Translations under genes and position numbers: made by a program
From: Lysinibacillus piscis
Lineage (GTDB): Bacteria; Bacillota; Bacilli; Bacillales_A; Planococcaceae
Direction of reading: 5' to 3'
DNA length: 64,000 nt
Assembly: GCF_026012395.1 (NCBI RefSeq)
Contig: NZ_BRZA01000002.1
Span: forward strand, 744,001 to 808,000
Part shown: in pieces, positions 19,804 through 28,276 of the stretch
How the letters are laid out: the number at the start of each line of letters is the position of its first letter
Position numbering within the stretch: the stretch's first letter is position 1
The notes under the pieces: model-generated
The model's database searches: none
What the model was told of the DNA's origin: nothing
What the model saw: the letters and a program-made list of their open reading frames with translations, nothing else

Positions 19804-20430
19804 ATGAAAAAACATATGGGGTTATGGATACTTGGTCTATTTGCTGTTTTAATCGGGATCTATGCTATCGTACAATATGGCATTATTGGCGTAGAGCAAT
19901 CGGGTTTTTATCAAACGAAAGTGAATGTGTATAAGGAATGGCTGTCTAGTATATGGCATCCAATGTTAGCTACGCATATTGTTGGTGGAACAATTGCATT
20001 AGTAATTGGACCATTATTATTTGTCAAAAAAATAAGAGCGACAAAGCTATGGCTACATCAAACAATTGGCTATCTTTATGCAGGGAGCATTGTTTTAGGG
20101 GGGATTGCAGGGGGCTATGTAGCCTTTTATGCAACAGGTGGGCTAGTAGCACAACTTGGCTTTTTCTTCCTTGCGATTTGTTGGCTAGGTACAACAGGGA
20201 TGGCTGTTTATTATGCGGTAAAAAGGCAAAGGTCTATTCATCGGCAATGGGCGATTAGAAGCTATAGCTTAACATTTGCTGCTGTAACATTACGTTTATG
20301 GCTACCATTGTGTATGGTGCTGTTTGGAGAGGAGGCATATCCAACGTATTACGCCGCTATTGCATGGCTATGCTGGGTGCCGAATTTACTGTTTGCGTGG
20401 GTGTATACGAAAAGGGATAATAAAAAATAG
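19804..20430 (+). CDS. DUF2306-type integral membrane protein
   Basis: A 208-residue protein with about six transmembrane segments. Conserved-looking residues sit at membrane edges: the histidine in HPMLATHIVGGTIALVIGPL, the KKIRATKLWLHQTIGYLYAG loop and RSIHRQWAIRSYSLTFAAVT. This pattern resembles the DUF2306 family of putative haem or quinone-linked membrane proteins; function is unknown. TTG 19798 is in frame but only 4 bases from GGGAG, so ATG 19804 is preferred. It follows the tetR gene in the same transcription unit. Confidence 0.7.
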   Translation: MKKHMGLWILGLFAVLIGIYAIVQYGIIGVEQSGFYQTKVNVYKEWLSSIWHPMLATHIVGGTIALVIGPLLFVKKIRATKLWLHQTIGYLYAGSIVLGGIAGGYVAFYATGGLVAQLGFFFLAICWLGTTGMAVYYAVKRQRSIHRQWAIRSYSLTFAAVTLRLWLPLCMVLFGEEAYPTYYAAIAWLCWVPNLLFAWVYTKRDNKK

Positions 20431-20453
20431 ACAAAGCGCTTTGTCTATTTTTT
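20422..20453. terminator. Bidirectional terminator, perfect 16-bp palindrome
   Basis: The 16-bp arms (left ends ATAGACAAAGC, right begins GCTTTGTCTAT) have no spacer bases and are flanked by A and T runs. It overlaps the stop of the DUF2306 gene and abuts the stop of the convergent Excalibur gene, so it serves both. Confidence 0.85.
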
Positions 20454-20454
20454 A

Positions 20455-20718
20455 TTACCTTTCACAAGCAATGCCATCATTATCACGATCTTTAGAGGAG
20501 TTTACTTTATATAGCTCGGCTGATACAAATGGAGCAAATTTCGTTTTGCCACCTTTATTTTTGACGTTAGCATCTTTTGCCACGCCACCTTTATAGTCTT
20601 TATTTAATTCCGCACAATTTGAATAAGATTTTGCTGCTGCATCTGTTGAAATTGGAGCAATGAGTGCACCGCCAATTAGTAATGTGCTTACAATAAGTGT
20701 TGTTGCTCGTTTTTTCAT
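20455..20718 (-). CDS. Secreted Excalibur-domain protein
   Basis: A short exported protein (87 residues) with a signal peptide ending near ISTDAAAKS. The Excalibur domain (PF05901) has a conserved SNCAELNKDYKGGV start and the calcium-binding-like DRDNDGIACE end. Excalibur domains are found on Bacillus surface proteins and nucleases; a stand-alone domain of this kind has no established role. ATG 20724 lies only 2 bases from the GGGGG ribosome site, so ATG 20718, at 8 bases, is chosen. Confidence 0.85.
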   Translation of the reverse strand: MKKRATTLIVSTLLIGGALIAPISTDAAAKSYSNCAELNKDYKGGVAKDANVKNKGGKTKFAPFVSAELYKVNSSKDRDNDGIACER

Positions 20719-20755
20719 GTTCATTTCCCCCTCAATAGGTTGTTGCTATCAATGA

Positions 20756-21217
20756 TTATTTTGCCATTTTACGAATATAGACTACTTGTCCAATATGATA
20801 AGCATTATGTGTAGTAGCATTGGCTATAATTCCCCACCATTCAGCTTTCACAGCATATCCATTGACAATCGATAAAAGTTGTTTTTCTTCAATAAGTGCT
20901 TGCCAATGAAGCAATATTTGTAGCAACTTTTCTTTTAATGCAAGGAAAGTTATGCCGTCCTGTACCAAAAATGTCTCTGCATTATCGGTTTGAGCATCAG
21001 CATTTACTTGATTCGCCTTATACCATAATTGCCAAGTTTCATTCCAGTAAATTAAATGTTGGACAATTTCAGCAATACTATGGCTGGTATCATCAGGTTT
21101 CCAAAAGGCATCTGCTTCAGAAAGTCCATCAACAGCCTCAGCAAATGAAAGATACCAACTCGGATCATTGGCATTCGCCAGCAATTGGTCTGATAAGATG
21201 GTTTTAGCTTCTATCAT
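20756..21217 (-). CDS. DinB-superfamily protein
   Basis: A 153-residue four-helix-bundle DinB/YfiT-type protein. The three metal-binding histidines are visible in the usual places: one in EIVQHLIYWNETW and two in HNAYHIGQVVYIR at the C-terminus. Members are thought to be thiol-dependent metalloenzymes; the substrate is unknown. Its own ribosome site (AAAGGAG) precedes the start. It shares direction with the hydrolase upstream, separated by 72 bp. Confidence 0.8.
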   Translation of the reverse strand: MIEAKTILSDQLLANANDPSWYLSFAEAVDGLSEADAFWKPDDTSHSIAEIVQHLIYWNETWQLWYKANQVNADAQTDNAETFLVQDGITFLALKEKLLQILLHWQALIEEKQLLSIVNGYAVKAEWWGIIANATTHNAYHIGQVVYIRKMAK

Positions 21218-21289
21218 GTATGTATCATCTCCTTTAAGTGATAAGTGAAAGAAATAACCACTCCATATTGAATGAAGTGGCTATTATCA

Positions 21290-22141
21290 TCATGATTGAA
21301 CGATACGGTCATTCACAAATGCTTGTAAGAAAAACAATTCATTGTCGTTAGGATCTCTTTGCTTTTCTGCTTTAAAACAATCTACTGCATTTTCGAGGGA
21401 GGTAGATTGGGCAGCTTGACTTGCCGCTACTAACTCGTCCCAATAAAGAGTCATCTCATGTAAATCACAAATGGATTCATGACCAAGCAGGAACCATTCC
21501 GCATCATATTTTTGAATATCCGTAATCATAGGTGCTAACAAAGACTGCTTGAAATGGAATAGCGAATTTGTCGTTGTCCCATAGGCAGCATCACCTAAAA
21601 ACAAAACCTTTTCATCAGGAATATAAATAACGGTAGAGTCATCTGTATGTGTGCTTTGAATACTTTCAATTAGGCAAACTTTATTCCCTAAATCAATGGT
21701 TAATGTATGCTCAAAGATAATATCTGGAGAATTCAATTTGAAAACATCTCTGTTGGGTATCTCAGTTTGTATAATTTCCATACATTTAGCACTTATTTGA
21801 TTCGTATTTACATACTGTTGTAGTGAATCATCATCAAATTGATAACTTTGCCATTCCTTTAATCGTTCATTTGTTTGACGATTAACAATCACAGTTGCAT
21901 CAAATTCATTCATACCAAGAAAGTGGTCCCAATGTGCATGGGTAATGACTACATATTTAATAGGTGGCACATTGAGTTTTTCGATTTCTAGTAAAAATTC
22001 TTTCGCATGTTGTGTTGAATTGCCAGTATCGATAATGAGACTATATCGGTCACCACACACTAATCCTAATGTAGGACGGTCTTTATCGTCTTGGTTGGAT
22101 AAATAATAAATCGTATCACTTAATTTATTTAACATGTTCAA
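21290..22141 (-). CDS. Metallo-beta-lactamase-fold hydrolase
   Basis: A 283-residue protein with the metal-binding signature HAHWDH, followed by a later histidine region (IQSTHTDDSTVIYI), the bridging aspartate in FLGDAAYG and the final LLGHES histidine. This is the two-metal hydrolase core of the MBL superfamily. Substrate class (lactonase, thioesterase, other) cannot be told. GAGGAG precedes the start. No signal peptide, so it is cytosolic and not a classical beta-lactamase. Confidence 0.85.
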   Translation of the reverse strand: MNMLNKLSDTIYYLSNQDDKDRPTLGLVCGDRYSLIIDTGNSTQHAKEFLLEIEKLNVPPIKYVVITHAHWDHFLGMNEFDATVIVNRQTNERLKEWQSYQFDDDSLQQYVNTNQISAKCMEIIQTEIPNRDVFKLNSPDIIFEHTLTIDLGNKVCLIESIQSTHTDDSTVIYIPDEKVLFLGDAAYGTTTNSLFHFKQSLLAPMITDIQKYDAEWFLLGHESICDLHEMTLYWDELVAASQAAQSTSLENAVDCFKAEKQRDPNDNELFFLQAFVNDRIVQS

Positions 22142-22405
22142 TCTCCTCTATTTTAGCGATTCATTCGATGAAAGAGAAAATCTACATGTTTATTCTAATT
22201 TTAATAAAATAATAGAAGATTTTCTCAGGTTATTTTTTTACCATTGGACCTGTACCTCCTTTTGTACTGAGGAAAATTATAGCAGATAATTAGTTTGAAT
22301 AAAATTTTTTTTTAGAAAAATTTAAATAGTTTGTTTCTATGTGCTATTTATTTGTGGTATATGTTTTGTGAATGATTGTAAGAACAAAATGTGTGGGAGA
22401 GGTGT
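22142..22405 (-). other. Leader region of the MBL gene with hairpin and 4-codon minigene
   Basis: On the minus strand, AGGAGG (22255-22260) is followed 10 bases later by ATG and the codons M-V-K-K then TAA (22230-22244). Downstream, GAGAAAATCT (as AGATTTTCTC, 22217-22226) pairs with 22174-22183 to give a 10-bp stem around a 33-nt loop. It could be a long regulatory 5' leader; no known riboswitch class is recognised. Confidence 0.35.
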
Positions 22406-23720
22406 ATTTCAGTTCAATCTCTTAATGGAGAGAAATATTTTTCAAAAGTTGCTGAAGTATGCACTTTTCCTATTTCAATCGACCCTCTCAATAAAGAGAG
22501 AGACGCTTTTGTTGCGGGGGCTAATATTGCGATAAAAGCGGTATTTCAATCCACTCTCTCAATAAAGAGAGAGACAACATGGAGATACAAATATTATGGT
22601 ATTAGAAATTTCAATCCACTCTCTCAATAAAGAGAGAGACCTATATGCATTATGGTGATGAGCGTATGATGCATATTTCAATCCACTCTCTCAATAAAGA
22701 GAGAGACGCTATTAGTAATCCGCCAAACATCCCGCCAACAGCATTTCAATCCACTCTCTCAATAAAGAGAGAGACGCAGTATAACATCCATGAACATCAC
22801 CTATGTGATATTTCAATCCACTCTCTCAATAAAGAGAGAGACAATTTTTGAGAAAAAGTGCTTTTTCTTTTCTGTATTTCAATCCACTCTCTCAATAAAG
22901 AGAGAGACGAGCAGTACAAAAAAGTTCCAGAAATGGCGATTCTATTTCAATCCACTCTCTCAATAAAGAGAGAGACAAGCCTTTTATCATCTGCAATCAC
23001 ATCAACGATAATTTCAATCCACTCTCTCAATAAAGAGAGAGACATAACCTAAATCAGTAAGCTGTTTAAGCCACTTTTATTTCAATCCACTCTCTCAATA
23101 AAGAGAGAGACTATTGCTTAATAAATCATCACGATAAAAATAAGCAATTTCAATCCACTCTCTCAATAAAGAGAGAGACATCTTGTAAATTTGATTTCAC
23201 ATAATAGTTATCTTATTTCAATCCACTCTCTCAATAAAGAGAGAGACGATAACTGGGTAGGAGAAGCCCCAGAAGGATATAAATTTCAATCCACTCTCTC
23301 AATAAAGAGAGAGACGATTTAGCAACAGTTTTTAGTCGATATACCCGTGATGATTTCAATCCACTCTCTCAATAAAGAGAGAGACAAATAGCCACAATAA
23401 TATCTTGTATCTCCACTATCATTTCAATCCACTCTCTCAATAAAGAGAGAGACTTATGGAGTCGTAAATCCTTATTTGGCTACGCTCATTTCAATCCACT
23501 CTCTCAATAAAGAGAGAGACGTGGCAACTATTTTAGTTCCAATCGTTATCAAAATTTCAATCCACTCTCTCAATAAAGAGAGAGACTACTATCAAATTCC
23601 ACAGGCATATGTATCCTCAATTTCAATCCACTCTCTCAATAAAGAGAGAGACTTAACCAGTTAATACTAGTGATTACCTCATTGACGATTTCAATCCACT
23701 CTCTCAATAAAGAGAGAGAC
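22406..23720 (-). CRISPR. Type I-C CRISPR array 2: 20 repeats, inverted
   Basis: The repeat is the reverse complement of the array 1 repeat (plus strand begins ATTTCAATCC and ends GAGAGAC). I counted 20 repeats and 19 spacers of 32-38 nt. Repeat 22472-22504 has two changes, and 22406-22438 is a strongly decayed repeat (about 23 of 33 positions kept) still in register. The decayed end is on the left and the leader on the right (23721-23894), so transcription runs leftward. No spacer was seen to be shared with array 1, though I did not compare all pairs exhaustively. Confidence 0.97.
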
Positions 23721-23894
23721 GGTGAAAAATGAGTGAAAAATAATAATTATCGTCGTTTTTCACTAAAATAATAAATCTATAGATAATATTATCCTATTCA
23801 ATATTCCATTTCAATGGAATATCCTCAACTTTGTTGGTGCGAATCCCCCTAGAAAATCATGTTTACTTTACATTCGCACCAACTATTTTTCTAA
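23721..23894 (-). promoter_or_regulatory. Leader of I-C array 2 (inverted copy of leader 1)
   Basis: Exactly 174 bp, with about 7 differences from leader 1 by direct comparison. The 12-bp stem (23833-23844 with 23872-23883) and the 10-bp stem (23801-23810 with 23813-23822) are unchanged; differences fall in loops and flanks. This indicates selection on the leader and that array 2 can probably still acquire spacers and be transcribed. Confidence 0.85.
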
Positions 23895-23938
23895 CTATAA
23901 AATCAAAGCCTTGTCTATATTAAAACTCTCTTTAACAT
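23895..23938 (-). pseudogene. Remnant of the 3' end of cas2
   Basis: Read on the minus strand, this matches the last 44 bases of cas2 including the TAG stop, with about 8 differences. It adjoins leader 2 exactly as cas2 adjoins leader 1. It shows that array 2 arose by duplication of a segment that included the end of cas2. Confidence 0.8.
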
Positions 23939-23994
23939 CACAAAAAACTCACATTTTTCCCGAAATTCTACGAAAACCTATGAAACTCAAATCT

Positions 23995-24023
23995 TTTACA
24001 GCGCTCAAAAACCTTGCTATAAT
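23995..24023 (+). promoter_or_regulatory. Sigma-A promoter of bacilliredoxin operon
   Basis: TTTACA (23995-24000) and TATAAT (24018-24023) are separated by 17 bp and lie 35 bp before the start at 24059. Confidence 0.7.
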
Positions 24024-24058
24024 AGGCTTTGTGAATATACATGAAAGAGGGTAAAAGC

Positions 24059-24490
24059 ATGAATGCGTACGATGAATATATGAAACAAGTAACACAGCCA
24101 ATGCGTCAGGAATTGGTGGATGCAGGCTTTACACAATTAACAACAGCTGATGCAGTAAATGAATTTATGGCAGAGCAAAAGGGAACAGCATTAGTAGTTA
24201 TTAACTCTGTCTGTGGGTGTGCGGCAGGCTTGGCACGTCCAGCAGCAAATGAAGCAATTGCAGAAGTGAAGCCGGATCAGTTAGTGACGGTATTTGCAGG
24301 GCAGGACCCAGAAGCAACTGCGACGATGCGGGCATTTTTTGAGGAAGTACCACCAAGCTCTCCTTCAATGGCCATTTTAAAGGATGGGCAACTTGCTTAT
24401 TTCATTCCACGTGAAAATATTGAAGGCTTTCCAATGGAGCAAGTGCGCGACCATTTGGTAGATGTATTAAAGCAAGTATGTGCGGAGTAA
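24059..24490 (+). CDS. Bacilliredoxin (BrxA/BrxB, YphP/YqiW family)
   Basis: A 143-residue thioredoxin-fold protein with the family CGC active site in INSVCGCAAGLARPA. Bacilliredoxins remove bacillithiol from S-bacillithiolated proteins under oxidative stress. Length matches YphP/YqiW. AAAGAGGG at 24043-24050 and the conserved N-terminus (MNAYDEYMKQVTQPMRQEL) place the start at ATG 24059, six codons inside the longest frame. It overlaps the downstream methyltransferase gene by 13 bases. Confidence 0.93.
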   Translation: MNAYDEYMKQVTQPMRQELVDAGFTQLTTADAVNEFMAEQKGTALVVINSVCGCAAGLARPAANEAIAEVKPDQLVTVFAGQDPEATATMRAFFEEVPPSSPSMAILKDGQLAYFIPRENIEGFPMEQVRDHLVDVLKQVCAE

Positions 24491-25278
24491 CGGTTGTCAC
24501 AACAGCAGGAAGACCAGACGAATTGTCAGAGAAGCTCGCACAATTTGTATGTGAAACGCTAAACATTGAATTTGTTGCACGTCAAAAACGTTCAGTTGCG
24601 GCGATTGGGCATGAATTACAGGCAAACGTAATTGTAGCGGGCAAAAATCGTTATGAGTATTATGCGAAAGGTGCGAATGCGCCTTTCTTTTTTCATCCCA
24701 ATTCAGCGGCATTTCGTTTGAAGCGGGTGGCACGTGGTGAAGCGGAGCCAATGCTGGACGCTTGTCAGCTTACAATGGGGGATTCCTTTTTAGATTGCAC
24801 ACTTGGTATGGGAGCAGATAGTATGCTGGCGGCGTTTGCAGTGGGGGAGCAGGGTACAATTGTTGGACTTGAGGCGAATCACAATATTGCTTTTATCGTG
24901 AAACATGGGATGCAGATGTATGATACGGCGAAATTACCTTTGACTGCTTGTATGCGACAAATTGACGTGGTGCATGCAGAGGCGGTTGAATTTTTAAAGC
25001 AGCAACCTGCAAATGCCTTTGATGTCGTCTATATGGACCCTATGTTTGAGGAGACTATTGAGGAAGCGAAGAATTTTGAAGCACTACGTCAGGCTGGTAA
25101 TCATTTGGTGTTGACGGCTGAATGGGTGCAAGAGGCGCTACGTGTAGCGAAAAACCGTGTTGTGTTAAAGGCACATTATCAATCGGCTTATTTTGAGCAG
25201 TATGGCTTTCAACGCTTTACCCGTCAGACGGCGAAGTTTCATTATGGTGTGATTGAAAAGAATGAACTTTTTGACTAA
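24478..25278 (+). CDS. SAM-dependent methyltransferase, YpiP/RsmJ-like (PF04445)
   Basis: A 266-residue class I methyltransferase. The SAM-binding motif I is FLDCTLGMGADSMLAAFAVG, the acidic motif II is GTIVGLEANHN, and the catalytic-region motif is DVVYMDPMFEE. This arrangement fits PF04445 proteins such as RsmJ (16S rRNA G1516) and Bacillus YpiP. The N-terminal GRPDELSEKLAQFVCETLNI segment is typical of the Bacillus form. It starts inside the end of the bacilliredoxin gene. RNA as substrate is inferred from family only. Confidence 0.8.
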   Translation: MCGVTVVTTAGRPDELSEKLAQFVCETLNIEFVARQKRSVAAIGHELQANVIVAGKNRYEYYAKGANAPFFFHPNSAAFRLKRVARGEAEPMLDACQLTMGDSFLDCTLGMGADSMLAAFAVGEQGTIVGLEANHNIAFIVKHGMQMYDTAKLPLTACMRQIDVVHAEAVEFLKQQPANAFDVVYMDPMFEETIEEAKNFEALRQAGNHLVLTAEWVQEALRVAKNRVVLKAHYQSAYFEQYGFQRFTRQTAKFHYGVIEKNELFD

Positions 25279-25350
25279 CATAAGATGGTGCGATAGCTTT
25301 GAAAAGATGAAAAATTCAAAATGCCTATAAAGCTTTGCTATAACAGCGAT

Positions 25351-25379
25351 TTTACTTTTTAAACACAATGTGTTATAAT
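25351..25379 (+). promoter_or_regulatory. Candidate promoter
   Basis: TTTACT (25351-25356) and TATAAT (25374-25379) lie 17 bp apart, 19 bp before the frame at 25398. The -35 match is weak. Confidence 0.4.
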
Positions 25380-25397
25380 TAGTTCATGCTATTTTAG

Positions 25398-25616
25398 GTG
25401 GCATATTTCTGTAATCTGGCATTCTACTTTTTGTTTTTGATGATGCTTATTCACACTGGCGCATGCTTTGGGGCTGCAAGGACGCAAAAGAAGGTTGGGT
25501 TTGCGTTGCTTAAGTTAGAAGGCATACAGTGGAATTTTATCGCGGCACTTTATATTCCCCAGATGATTGGGTTGAGACTTTTACAATTTACGAAAATGTT
25601 ACCTATTAAATACTAA
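25398..25616 (+). CDS. Hypothetical small membrane protein, doubtful
   Basis: A 72-codon frame (GTG start, or ATG near 25440) with an N-terminal hydrophobic stretch and the segment GIQWNFIAALYIPQMIGLRL. It is supported only by a promoter-like sequence upstream and a hairpin downstream (AAGGGGTG at 25616-25623 with CACCCCTT at 25644-25651). There is no clear ribosome binding site and no recognised family. It may be a gene remnant. Confidence 0.3.
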   Translation: MAYFCNLAFYFLFLMMLIHTGACFGAARTQKKVGFALLKLEGIQWNFIAALYIPQMIGLRLLQFTKMLPIKY

Positions 25617-25651
25617 AGGGGTGGCTTCGCATGAGTGCGAGGTCACCCCTT

Positions 25652-25970
25652 GTCTAATTGTTTTGGTAACATGTACGTCAAAATAGGATTACAGAGCAGT
25701 TATATTATAGGAGTTCACTAAAATCAAATGTATTTTGTTAGAAGAAGTTGAGTAACTAAGACGTTTGAATGCTAAGTAGAGAATACTTGAAACAATGAAT
25801 GGAAAATAGCTTATTTTTGTAAAGAATTTTTAGAAGAACAAGTAGAGTATCTTTTATTATAGGAATAAATTTCAGAATAATTTTAATTTTTGTATTATCT
25901 TAACTACTATATATTTAAAATTGAATAAATTACCACTTGTAAAATAGCTATAGGAGACATACTATAAATA
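25652..25970. other. Gene-free AT-rich region
   Basis: I see no frame with a ribosome site and no clear repeat. It ends at the LexA-like box of the PolY operon. Confidence 0.5.
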
Positions 25971-25984
25971 CAAACAAATGTTCT
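25971..25984 (+). promoter_or_regulatory. Candidate LexA (DinR) box
   Basis: CAAACAAATGTTCT matches the Bacillus consensus CGAACRNRYGTTYC at 12 of 14 positions, 21 bp before the PolY start. SOS control fits the gene type. Confidence 0.55.
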
Positions 25985-26005
25985 GTGAGAGGAGCGTATA
26001 TTTGT

Positions 26006-27262
26006 ATGGATTATGAAAAAATGCCGGATCGCCCAATTGTATGTATTGATATGAAATGCTTTTACGCAAGCTGTATGGCGATGTTGCATGGACTTGATAT
26101 TCTACGGACGCCAATTGCAGTGGTAGCCAATTTTACACAGCCTGGTAGTGTGGTGCTTGCGGCTTCACCAATGATGAAAGAAAGATTCCATATTCAAACG
26201 GGTAGCCGTTATTATGAAATACCAAAGCATTCAGATATCAAGCTGTTTGAGCCTAAAATGAGCTTTTTTTTAGATGTGTCAATGGCGATTACACGGCTTA
26301 TCGCCCAGTTTGTGCCAAGAGAGGCGGTTCATATATATAGTGTGGATGAAAGCTTTATTGATTTAACTGGGACAAAACGATTGTGGGGCACGCCTGAAGA
26401 AACAGCAAAAGCAATTCAACAGGCTATTTACAATCAATTTTGTATTCCTTCATCCATTGGCATAGGACCAAATATGCTGATGGCAAAGTTAGCACTTGAT
26501 TTGGATGCGAAAGACACGGGGTTTGCGCAATGGACGTACGATGATGTTCCCAAAAAGCTTTGGCCAGTTAAACCATTGTCCCGAATGTGGGGGATAGGGA
26601 GCCATATGGAATCCAAGCTACATGAATTAGGGATATTTAGTGTCTATGATTTAGCCCATGCAAATCTTACTATGCTTGAAAAATATTTTGGCATTATAGG
26701 TAATCAACTTTACTACCATGCATGGGGAATTGATTTATCAACGTTTGAGGAGCCTTTAGTAAAAGAGCGAATGAGTTTAGGTAAGGGGCAAATGCTTATG
26801 CGTGATTATCATACAAGTCAGGAAATTTTAGTTGTGTTATTAGAGATGTGTGAAGATGTTGCCAAAAGAGCTCGACTTGCTGGTTATGTAGGGCGAACCA
26901 TATCTCTAGGTCTCTCTTATAGCCATACCGCTATGACCAAAAGCTTTTATCGTTCCAAAACCATTTCAGAACCTACTAATGAGACGTTGCAACTATATGC
27001 TGTATGTAAAGAATTACTTACTATTCATTTCGCTAATAAACCAGCAAGGCAACTTTCTGTACGTATTTCGAATTTAGAATGGGCATCCAGTATACAGCTT
27101 GATTTATTTGACACAAGGAAAGAGCAACGTCAAATACTTGGTCACACAATGGATGCCATTCGTGAACGCTTTGGTGAAACATCGATATTGCGAGCAGTAT
27201 CCTTCACGAAAAATGGCACAGCGCTAAAGCGTAATCAACTGGTTGGAGGACATATTGGTTAA
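26006..27262 (+). CDS. Y-family DNA polymerase (YqjW/UvrX type)
   Basis: A 418-residue translesion polymerase of the ImpB/MucB/UvrX branch. The palm carboxylates are in PIVCIDMKCFYASC and YSVDESFIDLTG, and the helix-hairpin-helix thumb is at about 175-215 (LWPVKPLSRMWGIGSHMESK). The C-terminal little-finger domain ends with RAVSFTKNGTALKRNQL-like sequence. The start at ATG 26006 is set by the conserved N-terminus, with GAGGAG about 12 bases upstream. It heads an operon with a YolD protein and a third small gene, the same order as yqjW-yqjX-yqzH in B. subtilis. Confidence 0.92.
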   Translation: MDYEKMPDRPIVCIDMKCFYASCMAMLHGLDILRTPIAVVANFTQPGSVVLAASPMMKERFHIQTGSRYYEIPKHSDIKLFEPKMSFFLDVSMAITRLIAQFVPREAVHIYSVDESFIDLTGTKRLWGTPEETAKAIQQAIYNQFCIPSSIGIGPNMLMAKLALDLDAKDTGFAQWTYDDVPKKLWPVKPLSRMWGIGSHMESKLHELGIFSVYDLAHANLTMLEKYFGIIGNQLYYHAWGIDLSTFEEPLVKERMSLGKGQMLMRDYHTSQEILVVLLEMCEDVAKRARLAGYVGRTISLGLSYSHTAMTKSFYRSKTISEPTNETLQLYAVCKELLTIHFANKPARQLSVRISNLEWASSIQLDLFDTRKEQRQILGHTMDAIRERFGETSILRAVSFTKNGTALKRNQLVGGHIG

Positions 27263-27277
27263 GGGGAGGGGTTAGTG

Positions 27278-27619
27278 ATGATGAAAGATAGAGGTACTAT
27301 CAAATGGATGCCTATGATGTTACCTGAGCATGTGAGAATGTTACATGACTGGGAGCAAGAGGAGTGCTGTGTATTCCCTAGTGAAAAAATGGAGTGGGAG
27401 CTAGAAGAATTACAGCAAATGATTCAACAAACGGTAGGTACAGGGAGTATCTTACAGTTTAGATGGTGGGAAAATCAATCATGGCAAGAAGCGGTAGGTA
27501 TGATTACAGCAATTGATAGAACCACACATGAGCTACTACTCGAAACATCATTGACAGTAAAGCGAATTTCCTTCTCTTCTATTGATGTTGTACAGTTAGT
27601 GGATGACTACCATGATTAA
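27278..27619 (+). CDS. YolD-like protein
   Basis: A 113-residue member of the YolD family, which is regularly encoded directly after Y-family polymerases in Bacilli and is thought to assist or regulate them. Landmarks are DRGTIKWMPMMLPEHV at the N-terminus and the beta-rich second half (ILQFRWWENQSWQEAVGMIT). AGGGGAGGGG precedes the start; a GTG three bases earlier is also possible. It overlaps the next gene. Confidence 0.85.
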   Translation: MMKDRGTIKWMPMMLPEHVRMLHDWEQEECCVFPSEKMEWELEELQQMIQQTVGTGSILQFRWWENQSWQEAVGMITAIDRTTHELLLETSLTVKRISFSSIDVVQLVDDYHD

Positions 27620-27953
27620 TTGTGAGGTTCGTCAAGAAGTTCATGGATTTCTTATACTAGATCTCGCCATTCGTTCCTTGCAAAATGACTTATCAACACT
27701 GGAAACATTAAAAATGAAAAAATTTTATCTGGGTATCGTTGAACAAGCATTAAAAAATTTGAGGCATGATTATTATAATTATAAACGAAGATTAGCCAAA
27801 AAAGGGATTCACATTGTTTGTTGGATGAAAGTAAATGAATATTTTAGTGATGTAAAAATAGCAACACAAGGCAATGATACGATACTTCGATATGCTAAAC
27901 AGGCTTTAAAAAGTCAAGTGGAGCAACTACTTTTGCATTATATGAACAAATAA
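27612..27953 (+). CDS. Small protein in PolY-YolD operon, unknown function
   Basis: A 113-residue basic, helical protein (LETLKMKKFYLGIVEQALKN, LRHDYYNYKRRLAKKGIHIV) with a C-terminal helix. I do not recognise the family; its position equals that of yqzH in B. subtilis, but it is longer. ATG 27603 is an alternative start. It overlaps yolD, indicating coupled translation and a likely role connected to the polymerase. Confidence 0.75.
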   Translation: MINCEVRQEVHGFLILDLAIRSLQNDLSTLETLKMKKFYLGIVEQALKNLRHDYYNYKRRLAKKGIHIVCWMKVNEYFSDVKIATQGNDTILRYAKQALKSQVEQLLLHYMNK

Positions 27954-28276
27954 CCAACTTAGCAAAGTGCCTTGAGAAAAGAGTGAAGAAAAAGCTGTAG
28001 CTCCAGAAAAGGATTTTGAAAGTATGTTTTTATAAACTAATTAAGGATTTTTATAATGCATTGTCTAAACCAAAAAAGGTTAGTAGGCTGAAATTGCAGT
28101 GAATCGATTTTCATGATGAAGTGAGTTCAGCCTAGATGTCACAGGGCTTCAACCCATTTTTGGCATCCAGGATAAATTCAACACTACCGATTGACTGCAA
28201 AAATCTAAATCTGCCAATGAAAGTTAGTGTAGCAAACCATTGATATCACTAGCTTTTTTGGTTATTATTGAGGTGG
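27954..28276 (+). promoter_or_regulatory. Leader region of orphan I-B-like array
   Basis: The 323 bp before the first repeat hold no gene. Since the decayed repeats are at the right end of the array, the leader should be here. A repeat-like stretch GTTTTTATAAACTAA occurs at 28026-28040 and may be a relic or chance. No promoter is assigned with confidence. Confidence 0.45.

Noticed and set aside
22341-23664. Open frames across array 2 with the same repeated peptides
   Set aside because: Same cause as in array 1.
28026-28040. Possible extra repeat upstream of array 3
   Set aside because: Only the first half resembles the repeat, and the distance to repeat 1 is not one spacer. May be chance in AT-rich leader DNA.
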